Shown: one piece after another, positions 56,340 to 64,000 of the stretch
Position numbering within the stretch: the stretch's first letter is position 1
Layout of the letters: the number at the start of each line of letters is the position of its first letter
Assembly (NCBI GenBank): GCA_963725395.1
Contig: CAVRYH010000004.1
Location: forward strand, 186,001 to 250,000
Direction: 5' to 3'
DNA length: 64,000 nucleotides
From: Bog-756 sp963725395
GTDB lineage: Bacteria; Actinomycetota; Acidimicrobiia; Acidimicrobiales; RAAP-2
Notes under the pieces: model-generated
Seen by the model: the letters and a program-made list of their open reading frames with translations, nothing else
Database searches by the model: none
What the model was told of the DNA's origin: nothing
Translations under genes and position numbers: made by a program

Positions 56340-56921
56340 TCAGTACGGCCCGATGCGCTGGTCCGGATTGGTGTCGATGAGGTGGTGCCCGTCGATCGCG
56401 ACCTGCGACGTCCATTCGCTTCCATCCCACCACCGGTAGTGGAATCGTCCGCTCGGGTCCGGATGCCAGGCCGGTGGCGAAACCGCGCCGCCAGGTGGGA
56501 CCCCGTCCCCGGCCGGCGGAACCACGTCGTCGGCCCGCACCTCGGCGCGGTCCCGTTCGTCGGTCTCGTTGGGCCGGGAATTGGCCGGCCACGGGTAGGC
56601 GGGGAACTGCTCGGCCGCGGTCAGCGGGCGGGAGGCGTGGCCCCTCACCTCCATCGCCGGGGGTGGCGCCAAGCCCCCGGGGACCATGCCCTGGGGATGT
56701 TGCTGTGCCCTGCGCACCCCCACCGAGTGGGCGATCAGGTACAGGACGAGGCCGAGGACCAGAGAGAGGAACCAGAACAGGGCCCAGACGGCAGAGGGCA
56801 GACCCCAGGGCGTTCGACCGAGCGAACGGCGGTCCTTCTCGGACAACTGGTAGCCGATGACCGCCCACACGACCGACAGGACCAACAACAGGACCCATTG
56901 GCCTGTCGTGAACTTGAACAC
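56340..56921 (-). CDS. Membrane protein with C-terminal DUF2510 domain
   Basis: It has 193 residues and two N-terminal membrane helices (WVLLLVLSVVWAVIGY and AVWALFWFLSLVLGLVLYLIA), followed by a Pro-rich linker. It ends in a DUF2510-type module, PAWHPDPSGRFHYRWWDGSEWT, a short Trp-rich domain common in actinobacterial membrane proteins. The N-terminus resembles phospholipase D nuclease N-terminal-like membrane segments. The function is unknown. Confidence 0.8.
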   Translation of the reverse strand: MFKFTTGQWVLLLVLSVVWAVIGYQLSEKDRRSLGRTPWGLPSAVWALFWFLSLVLGLVLYLIAHSVGVRRAQQHPQGMVPGGLAPPPAMEVRGHASRPLTAAEQFPAYPWPANSRPNETDERDRAEVRADDVVPPAGDGVPPGGAVSPPAWHPDPSGRFHYRWWDGSEWTSQVAIDGHHLIDTNPDQRIGPY

Positions 56922-57008
56922 GCCCCAGACTCTACGCCTCCGCCGGCGGGGGGGCTGACCATCGGAGGACCTCCTCGGGCCGCTCCTCCGCCGGCTGTCG
57001 TGGCCGCG

Positions 57009-58092
57009 TCAGGGCAAGGGGTGGGCCTCGAAGAACGACCACATGACGTCGTTGGCGCTGATGGCGGTGGTCTGGGGACCGAGGACCCCGGTCAGCGCCT
57101 TGGGCAGCTTCGGACCCCCCGGCCACTCGTGCCCCTCACCGAAGATTGAGTAGAGCTGCACCTCGGATCCGCCCGCGCACCGGCGCGTAGGTGGTGAGCA
57201 GCACGCCGGGGTCGGGCTCGGACGACTGGGCCCTGGCCCGGCAGCCGTTGTGGACCGCCCAACGGCGGGCGGCCACGGGCACGCTGTAGGTCCAGTACTT
57301 CTGCCCGTGGCCCAGGTAGGGGTCCACCGGGTCGGCTGTGCCGTGGAACGACACCACGGGAACCGGCCGCGTCGTGGGGCACGGCGTGGGCAGCCGGAGC
57401 CCGCTCACCGGCGCCACGGCGGCGAAGATCGAGGAGGCGTCACAGCCCAGCTGGCTGGCCATCCGGGCGCCTCCGGAGAATCCGGTGGCGTACACCCGTT
57501 GCTGGTTGATGCAGTACTGCTTCTCCAGAGAGGACACCAGCTGGGTGATGAATCCGACGTCGTCGGGGGCGTCGGCCGGTACGGGCGCCCCGCCGAACAG
57601 GGGCTGACCGGGGACGTTCCACTCGTAGCCGCTCCCCGCGGGAATGTCGCCCTGGGGGTACACGACGATGAAGGTGTCCAGATCGGCGGTGGCATCCATG
57701 CCGGTCAGCCCCTCCTGTTCGGACGCGGTCGACTGACTGCCGTGCATGTTGACGACCAGGGGGACCGACGACGACGCGTGGTACCCGGTCGGCACGTGGA
57801 CGATGACGGTCCGTTGCCGGCCGGCGAAGGTGGGCGTCTCCGTCGTCGTCCCGGGAGCGTGCTGCAGCCCGCACCCCGGGCTGGCCGGCGGCGTGGTCGT
57901 GACCCGCGTCGTCGCCGTGGGTGCGGTGGCGGAGGTCGACGGGGCCGACGTCGTGGACTGTGTGGTGGTGGGTCCCGCTGACGACCCGCCACAGGCCGAC
58001 AGCACCAGGGAGATGACCCCTGTCATCGTCAGAAGGAGCAATGGTCGCTTGCTCGCTGCGCCTCGTCCCACTTCAGACCTCCCCTTGGTCAT
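57009..58092 (-). CDS. LpqC-like esterase lipoprotein, frameshifted near C-terminus
   Basis: The N-terminus has a lipobox LSAC and a Thr/Ser linker. The alpha/beta-hydrolase core of the PHB-depolymerase/feruloyl-esterase type follows: VNMHGSQST, the nucleophile ATGFSGGARM, and an Asp in GTADPVDPY. As written, the frame ends at 57136 with a garbled tail. A one-base shift near 57168 gives GSEVQLYSIFGEGHEWPGG, which carries the catalytic His, and ends AHPLP at 57009. The intact protein would be about 361 residues. It probably hydrolyses ester substituents outside the cell. Confidence 0.82.
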
Positions 58093-58196
58093 CGCGTGCG
58101 TACTCTCGTGTGCCGCCCGATTCTTGCTCCGTAGTTATCTTGCCGTCCGGACGGTCCTTTCAAAAGGATGTCCCTTACGTACTGTCCCGACCGTCG

Positions 58197-59234
58197 CTAC
58201 CGGTCGAAGGCGACCACGACGTGCAGGTCCCGGTGGTCGCTGCCCGGTCCGGGGCCCGTCCGGATCTGGGTGACGGCCAATCCTTCCCCGGTCAGCACGT
58301 GGTCGATGCGTACGAAGGGGGGGAACGGGTGCTCCATCTGCGACCAGGTCATGTCGAGGTCCTTCCCCCGGGCCGCGGCACCGTCGATCAGACCCGTGGT
58401 CAGGATGGCGCGGAAGCCCTGGCTCTGCCAGGTGGCGTTGAAGTCACCCACCACGAGCAGCCCCTTTGTCCCACGTGCTTCGAGCGCGCGGTCGACGATG
58501 GCGAGATCGCCCTTCCAGGCGCCGAAGGACACGGGCATCGGGGCGATGGTGTGCACCACCCACAGTGGCTGGGGGCCGGACGGCAGCTCGAGGGTCATCT
58601 GGAAGATGAGGGGCAGGCCCAACGAACCGTAGACGATTCGGGTGTCCTTGATCGGGTACCGCGAGGCCACGAAGAAGGCGAACGGGGAGAAGCTGTCTAT
58701 CTCCGCCTGATGGGGCAGGCCCGAGAGAGCGCCGTCTGTCCTCAGCTGTTGCGCGTCGACCGGGCTGGCCTCCTCCATGGTCACCAGCTCGGGACGGGCC
58801 TCTTTGATCTGGGCGGCATAGCCGGCCATCGACGGGTTCTCGTTGTAGACATTGGCGTCGAGGAGCGAGAGGGAGGGCGCCCGGGACGTCCAGGCCGGCA
58901 CCGGCTCGGCGGCGGCGAACTCGGGCGCCAGGAGGACGATCTGGAGGACGACGACGACGAGGGCGCCGGCGGCGAGCACGAACCGCCGACCGACCGCGGC
59001 CACGACCACCACGATCCAGGCCGGCAGGTAGATGACCAGGGTGATGTCGTTCAGCACAGCGAAGGGCTGGAACCGGTCCCATGCGAACAGGCGCATGGCC
59101 AGCACCAAGCCCATCGCCCCGACGACGACCCAGAGGACCAAGGTGAGCCACAGGGGCAGGCGTCGTCTGGCCCTGGTGTGCCGGTACCGGCCACGGGGCG
59201 CCGTCGGCAACGCGCGCAGCACCTCGACGGTCAT
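58197..59234 (-). CDS. Membrane-anchored endonuclease/exonuclease/phosphatase (EEP) family protein
   Basis: This 345-residue protein has three N-terminal helices (about residues 28-125), followed by an extracytoplasmic EEP domain. Its signature residues are visible: DANVYNENP, the metal Glu in TMEEASP, GDFNATWQS, RIDHVL and the terminal GSDHRDLHV. Such proteins hydrolyse phosphodiesters, including nucleic acids or phospholipids, outside the cell. The substrate is unknown. Confidence 0.85.
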   Translation of the reverse strand: MTVEVLRALPTAPRGRYRHTRARRRLPLWLTLVLWVVVGAMGLVLAMRLFAWDRFQPFAVLNDITLVIYLPAWIVVVVAAVGRRFVLAAGALVVVVLQIVLLAPEFAAAEPVPAWTSRAPSLSLLDANVYNENPSMAGYAAQIKEARPELVTMEEASPVDAQQLRTDGALSGLPHQAEIDSFSPFAFFVASRYPIKDTRIVYGSLGLPLIFQMTLELPSGPQPLWVVHTIAPMPVSFGAWKGDLAIVDRALEARGTKGLLVVGDFNATWQSQGFRAILTTGLIDGAAARGKDLDMTWSQMEHPFPPFVRIDHVLTGEGLAVTQIRTGPGPGSDHRDLHVVVAFDR

Positions 59235-59323
59235 CGGTGCAGCGTACGACCTGTTCGGCGTACCGCGGCTTCACCGGTGCCGCCGCAGATGGACTCCGTA
59301 TCGACCGCCGGCCTTGGGGCATG

Positions 59324-59363
59324 AGAATTTATAGATTATTTTTTATACCCTACAAAAATGACT
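59324..59363 (+). promoter_or_regulatory. AT-rich island upstream of AAA ATPase
   Basis: About 40 bases of strongly AT-rich DNA (ATTTATAGATTATTTTTTATA ... TACAAAAATG) sit in otherwise GC-rich sequence, 12 bases before the GTG of the ATPase. It contains TATA-like -10 candidates, so a promoter is likely. It is also the kind of sequence seen at the edge of acquired DNA. Confidence 0.45.
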
Positions 59364-59374
59364 AGGATCCGGCC

Positions 59375-60571
59375 GTGGACCCGGTCCGGAACCCGTTCAG
59401 CCCAGGGGCCGGCACCCGGCCGCCGGCCCTGGTCGGGCGGGAGCGCGAGATCGAGGCCATGGACATCGCCCTGCAGCGCCTGCGTCTCGGGCGTGACGGG
59501 CGCTCCGAGATGCTCACCGGCCTCCGAGGGGTGGGCAAGACCGTCCTGCTGAACGAGTTCGAGCTGCTGGCCGACGCCCGTGGCTACTTCCACGAGCACA
59601 TCGAGGTGAGCGAGGACGGCGACCTCCCACCACGGCTGGCCGCCGCCTTCCGGAGGGTGCTGCTGTCCATGGACGCCAGGCGCCGCATCGGTGCGCGGGT
59701 GCGCCGGGCCCTCGGCATCCTGAAGGCGTTCAGCATCCGCCTGCCCGACGGCCCGGAGCTCAGCATCGACGTCGACGCCGTGCACGGTCCGGCCGACTCG
59801 GGCGACCTGGCGACGGACCTGGCCGGCCTGTTCGTCGAGTTGGGCGAGGTGGCCCGTGACCACGACACCGGCGTGCTCATCACCATCGATGAGCTCCACT
59901 ACGTCAGGCGCCCCATCCTCGAGGCCCTGGTCATGGGCGTGCACCGGGCCACCCAACTCTCCCTCCCGGTCACCGTGGCCGGGGCCGGCCTCCCCTCGCT
60001 CGCCTCGCTGACCGGGGAGGCCAAGTCATACGCCGAGCGCGTGTTCACCTTCCCGGTCATCGACTCGCTCGACGGCGACCAGGCCGTTGAAGCACTCGAG
60101 GTCCCCGCGGCCGACGAGGGTGTCCGGTGGACGACGGACGCCCTCGTCCGGTTGGTCGAGACGACCCGGGGCTACCCCTATTTCCTCCAGGAGTTCGGCA
60201 AGCAGGCCTGGGACGCGGCCGAGGGTCCGGCCCTCATCACCGTCGGCGACGTGGAGCGGAGCATCCCCGTCGCCACCGCCGAACTGGACGACGGGTTCTT
60301 CCGCGTCCGGACCGGCCGCACCAGCGATCCCGAACGGGCGTACCTCCGGGCCATGGCCGAGCTCGGGCCCGGACCCGTGCGGTCGGTGGAGGTGGCCGCC
60401 GTGCTGGGCAAGAAGGCCACCGCCCTCGGACCCACCCGGGACGGGCTGTTGAAAAAGGCGCTCTGCTACTCGCCCCGGTGGGGGGAGATCGACTTCACCG
60501 TGCCCATGTTCGACGCATTCATGAGGAGATGGATCCCCGATCTCGGGTCGGTGGTCCGCCCACGGTCCTGA
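59375..60571 (+). CDS. AAA/STAND-like ATPase of unknown function
   Basis: This is a 398-residue protein starting GTG (MDPVRNPFSPGAGTRPPALVGRE). Walker A is GLRGVGKTVLL and Walker B is GVLITIDELHY. A sensor-like region and a winged-helix-like C-terminal half (GPGPVRSVEVAAVLGKKATALG) follow. This architecture matches a family of actinobacterial AAA proteins often annotated only as ATP-binding. Its role (regulation, mobile-element control or other) is not established. It is convergent with the sulfatase. Confidence 0.8.
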   Translation: MDPVRNPFSPGAGTRPPALVGREREIEAMDIALQRLRLGRDGRSEMLTGLRGVGKTVLLNEFELLADARGYFHEHIEVSEDGDLPPRLAAAFRRVLLSMDARRRIGARVRRALGILKAFSIRLPDGPELSIDVDAVHGPADSGDLATDLAGLFVELGEVARDHDTGVLITIDELHYVRRPILEALVMGVHRATQLSLPVTVAGAGLPSLASLTGEAKSYAERVFTFPVIDSLDGDQAVEALEVPAADEGVRWTTDALVRLVETTRGYPYFLQEFGKQAWDAAEGPALITVGDVERSIPVATAELDDGFFRVRTGRTSDPERAYLRAMAELGPGPVRSVEVAAVLGKKATALGPTRDGLLKKALCYSPRWGEIDFTVPMFDAFMRRWIPDLGSVVRPRS

Positions 60572-60622
60572 ACACCCGGCCCGGCACCGGGGCCCGACGC
60601 CCGGATGGGTCGGGATGCGGGC

Positions 60623-62158
60623 TCAGCTCATGGCGGCGATGGGCTGGCGCGGCGGGTACTTGCCGAAGGTGACGAAGTGGTCGCGGATCCCGCTGGTGAA
60701 GCTGTCGATGTAGGCCAGCTTGCGGATCATGTAGCTGTGGCTCTCTTTGGGGTCGAGGTAGAGGTTGTACAGCCGGCCGTGGGAGTACTTCTGGGTCACC
60801 CCGGTGAACCCACCCAGGTTGAGGCAGTCCCGGTCGTCGTCCGAGGTGGAGGCCACCATGAACTTCCACTCTCCGACCCGCAGGGCGGAGAACACGTTGG
60901 TCAACCAGTAGTAGAGGTACTTGCGGTTGGACTCACCGTCGGGGTCGAGTAGGAACGAGGACTGGTCGACCCCGTCGATGTAGCGGTCGGCGGGCACCGA
61001 GCCCTCGGCGCCGGCCAGGGTCAGCACGGTGTTGAACAGGTCCATCTGCGAGAACAGACCGTCGGTGGCGACGTCGGGGGCGATGACCCCGGGCCAGGCG
61101 ACGATGCCCGGCACCCGCTGACCCCCCTCCCACGTCGACCCCTTGGCGCTCCGGAACGGCGAGTAGGCGGCATCGGGCCAGGTCTCCATCTCGGGGCCGT
61201 TGTCCGAGGAGAGGAACACGAGGGTGTCCTCGAGCTGGCCGGTCGCCTCCAGCTCCGCCACCAACCTCCCCACGATGTCGTCGAGCTCGATGATGGTGTC
61301 CTTGTAGGGGTGCTTGGCCGGGGAGGAGCCGAGGAACCGCTCGTGGGGGTAGTTGTCGAAGTGGGCACCCCGGGTGCAGTGGTAGAGGAACCAGGGCTTG
61401 CGCTCGCCTCGGTCGGGGCCGGCCATCCGCCGGATGAAGTCGAGGGAGTAGGTGGCCCACCTGTCGTCGAGCAACGAGAGGACCGGGACGGTGACCTCCT
61501 CGACGTTCTCGGTCTCGCCCCCTTTGGTGGCGTGCACGAAGCATTTGTTGAACGGCAGGTTCTCCACCCACCTGGTGCGCTCCTCGCTGTAGACGATCTC
61601 AGGGAAGAAGTTCGGGTCGCGCCACTCGGTGTACATGTCCGACACCGAGAGGAACCCGTAGAAGTCGTCGAACCCGACGTTCTGGGGCTGGCTCTCGACG
61701 TTCTCACCGATGTGCCATTTCCCAACCGCCTGGGTGACGTACCCCGCATCGGACAGCAGGTGGGCGAGGGTGACCTCGTCGTCGAGACCACCGGGCTGGC
61801 CGTACATGGGCGGCCGCAGCAGGCCGTGGCGCATGGGCAGCCGGCCCGTCATGAGCGAGGCGCGCGACGGGGTGCACGACGGCTCGGAGTAGCACGACGT
61901 GAGCAGCTTGCCCTGCCGGGCCAGCCGGTCGATGTTGGGAGTGGCCGCACCTACGGCCACTCCCCCGCCGTAGCAGCCGAAATCGCCCCATCCGACGTCG
62001 TCGAACAGGATGACCAGGATGTTCGGCCGCCGGCCCCCGGGCCCCCGGTAGGCGTCGAGGACGGCCGCGGCCCGCTGCTCTTGCTGGTCGAGCACGAAGC
62101 GGGGTTCGATGCTGTCCCGCGTTCGAACCGCTTCGGTCACCACCGGGTCATGGGGCAT
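60623..62158 (-). CDS. Arylsulfatase-type sulfatase
   Basis: The ATG at 62158 (MPHDPVVTEAV) was chosen because upstream in-frame sequence is Arg/Pro-rich and unlike the family. It has 511 residues. LVILFDDVGWGDFG gives the first metal-binding Asp pair, and CTPSRAS (Cys near residue 95) is the formylglycine motif needing an FGE maturase not in the window. GKWHIGE and SSDNGPE follow. No signal peptide is evident. It releases sulfate from organic esters, and the gene is divergent from a sulfate ABC transporter, suggesting sulfate scavenging. Confidence 0.9.
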   Translation of the reverse strand: MPHDPVVTEAVRTRDSIEPRFVLDQQEQRAAAVLDAYRGPGGRRPNILVILFDDVGWGDFGCYGGGVAVGAATPNIDRLARQGKLLTSCYSEPSCTPSRASLMTGRLPMRHGLLRPPMYGQPGGLDDEVTLAHLLSDAGYVTQAVGKWHIGENVESQPQNVGFDDFYGFLSVSDMYTEWRDPNFFPEIVYSEERTRWVENLPFNKCFVHATKGGETENVEEVTVPVLSLLDDRWATYSLDFIRRMAGPDRGERKPWFLYHCTRGAHFDNYPHERFLGSSPAKHPYKDTIIELDDIVGRLVAELEATGQLEDTLVFLSSDNGPEMETWPDAAYSPFRSAKGSTWEGGQRVPGIVAWPGVIAPDVATDGLFSQMDLFNTVLTLAGAEGSVPADRYIDGVDQSSFLLDPDGESNRKYLYYWLTNVFSALRVGEWKFMVASTSDDDRDCLNLGGFTGVTQKYSHGRLYNLYLDPKESHSYMIRKLAYIDSFTSGIRDHFVTFGKYPPRQPIAAMS

Positions 62159-62354
62159 CTGGTCGGGATCCCTTCTCGAGGTCGGATCCGATGCTAGCCA
62201 AGCGACTCCGAACGCCCGGTGCGAGATCGAAGGTCCGATCGCCGGGAGGGGTCGGCGCGGTCGGCACCGGCGTTCCCTCAGGCGCTGGCAACGTGAACGA
62301 ATGGTGACTAACCTGTACAATCTCCCATGTTCCTAGTAAATCTGGGGATTTAAT

Positions 62355-62391
62355 GGGTATCGGGGTCGGTAGAGCACCCCGGTCATTACCC
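62355..62391 (+). promoter_or_regulatory. Two-part hairpin in leader of sulfate transporter operon
   Basis: GGGTA pairs with TACCC and, nested inside, CGGGGT pairs with ACCCCG, with a small internal loop and a nine-base apical loop. It lies 27 bases before the GTG of the sulfate-binding protein and after a TACAAT -10 candidate (62316-62321). It may be a sulfur-responsive leader or operator. It does not match a riboswitch class I can name. Confidence 0.45.
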
Positions 62392-62417
62392 GGCCACACC
62401 GATGAGGAGGCAGATCC

Positions 62418-63452
62418 GTGCACCGACGTGATGGGGAGAGGATGGGGAAGGGGCGGCGCCTCCTGGCGGTCGCCGTGCTGACGGGTGTCGCACTGGCCGC
62501 GGGGGTGGCCGTACCGGCGACGGCCGGGGCCTCTTCGGGGGGATCGGTGGCCCTCGTGGCCTACTCGACCCCGAAGCCGGCCTATGCGGCGCTCATCAAG
62601 GCGTACGACGCCACCTCGGCCGGGAAGGGGACGACCCTCTCCCAGTCCTACGGCGCCTCCGGCTCACAGGCCACCGCGGTGGTGGACGGACTGCCGGCCG
62701 ACGTCGTCAACTTCTCCCTGGACCCCGACATGCAAAAGCTGGTCAAGGCGGGAATCGTCTCGAGCACCTGGGACAACGGGCCGACCAAGGGGATCGTGAC
62801 CGACTCCATCGTGTCCTTCGTCGTCCGCAAGGGGAATCCCAAGCACATCACCAGCTGGGCCAGTCTGGTCGACAGCGGCGTCAAGGTGATCACGCCCAAC
62901 CCGTTCAGCTCGGGGAGCGCCAAATGGAACATCATGGCGGCCTACGGAGCCGAAACGAGCCAGGGCAAGACCAAGGCCGAGGCCGAGGCCTACCTGACCA
63001 AGCTGCTCCGACACACGGTGTCCCAGCCATCCAGCGCGAGCAATGCCCTGCAGAGCTTCCTCTCCGGTGAGGGCGACGTGCTCCTCGACTACGAGGACGA
63101 CGCCCTGTACGCCCAGCGCAAAGGGGAGCCGATCAGCATCGTCACCCCGCCCCAGACCATCCTGATCCAGAACCCGATCGCCGTCACCGAACATGCGGCG
63201 GACCCGAGCGCGGCCAAGGCGTTCGTGTCCTACCTGCTCTCGACGGCCGGCCAGAAGGTCTGGGGGGAGCAGGGCTACCGACCGGTGGTGCCCAGCGTGG
63301 CCGAACAGTTCAAGTTCCCCGCCCCGAAGAAGCTGTTCACCATCGACAGCCTCGGTGGGTGGACGAAGGTCGACAAGACCTTCTTCACCCCGGCCACCGG
63401 CACGGTGGCGAAGATCGAGCAGAGCCTCGGAGTCTCCACCGCCAGTGGTTGA
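62418..63452 (+). CDS. Sulfate ABC transporter substrate-binding protein
   Basis: This 344-residue protein is preceded by GAGGAGG at normal distance from the GTG. It has a signal peptide (LLAVAVLTGVALAAGVAVPATAGAS region). The sulfate/thiosulfate-binding fold shows VALVAYSTPKPAY, SYGASGSQATAVVDGLPADVV, ITPNPFSSGSAKWN and YRPVVPSV. It is exported and captures sulfate for the permease encoded next, whose start overlaps its stop by eight bases. Confidence 0.92.
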   Translation: MHRRDGERMGKGRRLLAVAVLTGVALAAGVAVPATAGASSGGSVALVAYSTPKPAYAALIKAYDATSAGKGTTLSQSYGASGSQATAVVDGLPADVVNFSLDPDMQKLVKAGIVSSTWDNGPTKGIVTDSIVSFVVRKGNPKHITSWASLVDSGVKVITPNPFSSGSAKWNIMAAYGAETSQGKTKAEAEAYLTKLLRHTVSQPSSASNALQSFLSGEGDVLLDYEDDALYAQRKGEPISIVTPPQTILIQNPIAVTEHAADPSAAKAFVSYLLSTAGQKVWGEQGYRPVVPSVAEQFKFPAPKKLFTIDSLGGWTKVDKTFFTPATGTVAKIEQSLGVSTASG

Positions 63453-64000
63453 CCTGGGCGTCCGCCAAGAGGCCCCACCAGTCCCGGCGGCCCCGAAGCA
63501 CCCGGTCGGCCGGTCCGTCGGCCGGGTGGCGGGGCCCGCGCTGGCTATCACCTACCTCAGCTTGCTGGTCATCCTCCCGCTGGCCGCTCTGTTGTCGAAC
63601 GCCTTCTCCGGCGGGTTCGGAGCCTTCTGGCAGGCGGTCACCCAACCCGAGGGGTTGGCCGCCCTCAAGCTCACCGTGTGGTGCTCGCTGGCGGTGGCCG
63701 CCTTCAACGCGGTGGCCGGGCTGGTCATCGCCTGGGTGCTCGTGCGAGACGAATTCCCGGGCAAATCGGCGGTGAACGCCGTCATCGACCTGCCCTTCGC
63801 CCTACCCACCGTGGTGGCCGGCCTCACCCTGCTCACGCTGTACGGCCCGAACAGCCCGCTTCACGTGGACGTGGCCAACACCCCGGTGGGCATCCTTCTG
63901 GCCCTGGCGTTCGTGACACTCCCCTTTTCGGTTCGCTCGGTCCAACCGGTGCTCGCCGAGCTCGACCGTGAGACAGAGGAGGCCGCCGCCTCCCTCGGCG
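63445..64000 (+). CDS. cysT: Sulfate ABC transporter permease CysT, partial
   Basis: The frame is open from the GTG at 63445 to the window edge. Helices include ALAITYLSLLVILPLAALLS and LTVWCSLAVAAFNAVAGLVIAWVLVR, then the CysT-type IDLPFALPTVVAGLTLLTLYG. The EAA-like loop (LAELDRETEEAAASLG) begins at the very end. It forms the membrane channel with a CysW partner expected downstream. It overlaps the binding-protein gene, so it is one operon. Confidence 0.88.
   Translation, partial: MVDLGVRQEAPPVPAAPKHPVGRSVGRVAGPALAITYLSLLVILPLAALLSNAFSGGFGAFWQAVTQPEGLAALKLTVWCSLAVAAFNAVAGLVIAWVLVRDEFPGKSAVNAVIDLPFALPTVVAGLTLLTLYGPNSPLHVDVANTPVGILLALAFVTLPFSVRSVQPVLAELDRETEEAAASLG

Overview
The window is GC-rich, densely coded chromosome from an actinobacterium. 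Lipoproteins with LSAC/LAAC lipoboxes, a DUF2510-type protein, an LpqC-like esterase, fatty-acid/P450 genes and many GTG starts all fit. An Acidimicrobiia-like lineage is my guess; nothing here proves it. No tRNA, rRNA or CRISPR array is visible.

Layout. (1) 1-11.6 kb: two tandem secreted proteins with the same C-terminal anchor, a dienoyl-CoA reductase/enoyl-CoA hydratase pair, a PQQ-repeat protein with a frameshifted propeller lipoprotein, an SDR, an SRPBCC protein, an aldo/keto reductase, and a P450-cupin operon. (2) 11.8-13.8 kb: a decayed IS1380 element and an IS3 fragment. (3) 13.8-42.7 kb: a visibly less GC-rich surface-polysaccharide island (cluster A). It holds a methyltransferase, GH16, polysaccharide deacetylase, six or seven glycosyltransferases, two acyltransferase-3 proteins, a flippase, a polymerase-like membrane protein, a GMC oxidoreductase and an epimerase. 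It is cut by an ISL3 element, one IS3 element, and two near-identical copies of another IS3 element. (4) 43-55.7 kb: a compact, GC-rich, translationally coupled operon (cluster B). Its order is GT2-GT2, polysaccharide deacetylase, flippase joined to a polymerase-like protein by acidic repeats, then a one-module NRPS ending in a thioesterase and an acetyltransferase. A phosphopantetheinyl transferase lies convergently downstream. (5) 55.8-64 kb: a YdjM-like hydrolase, a DUF2510 protein, an esterase lipoprotein, an EEP protein, an AAA ATPase, and a sulfatase divergent from a sulfate ABC transporter that runs off the end.

How the genes fit together. Clusters A and B carry paralogous core functions: undecaprenyl-sugar-type GT2s, deacetylase, flippase and polymerase-like protein. 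B looks like the compact form and A like a form rearranged by IS elements and horizontal gain. Cluster B is the most promising candidate for something new, because an NRPS is stop/start-coupled to polymer export genes and suggests an amino-acid-decorated surface polymer (inference). Two closely related GH16 genes lie in opposite orientation at the edges of cluster A.

Caution. About eleven single-base frameshifts interrupt otherwise conserved genes. Some may be assembly errors, so broken genes are described as frameshifted rather than dead.
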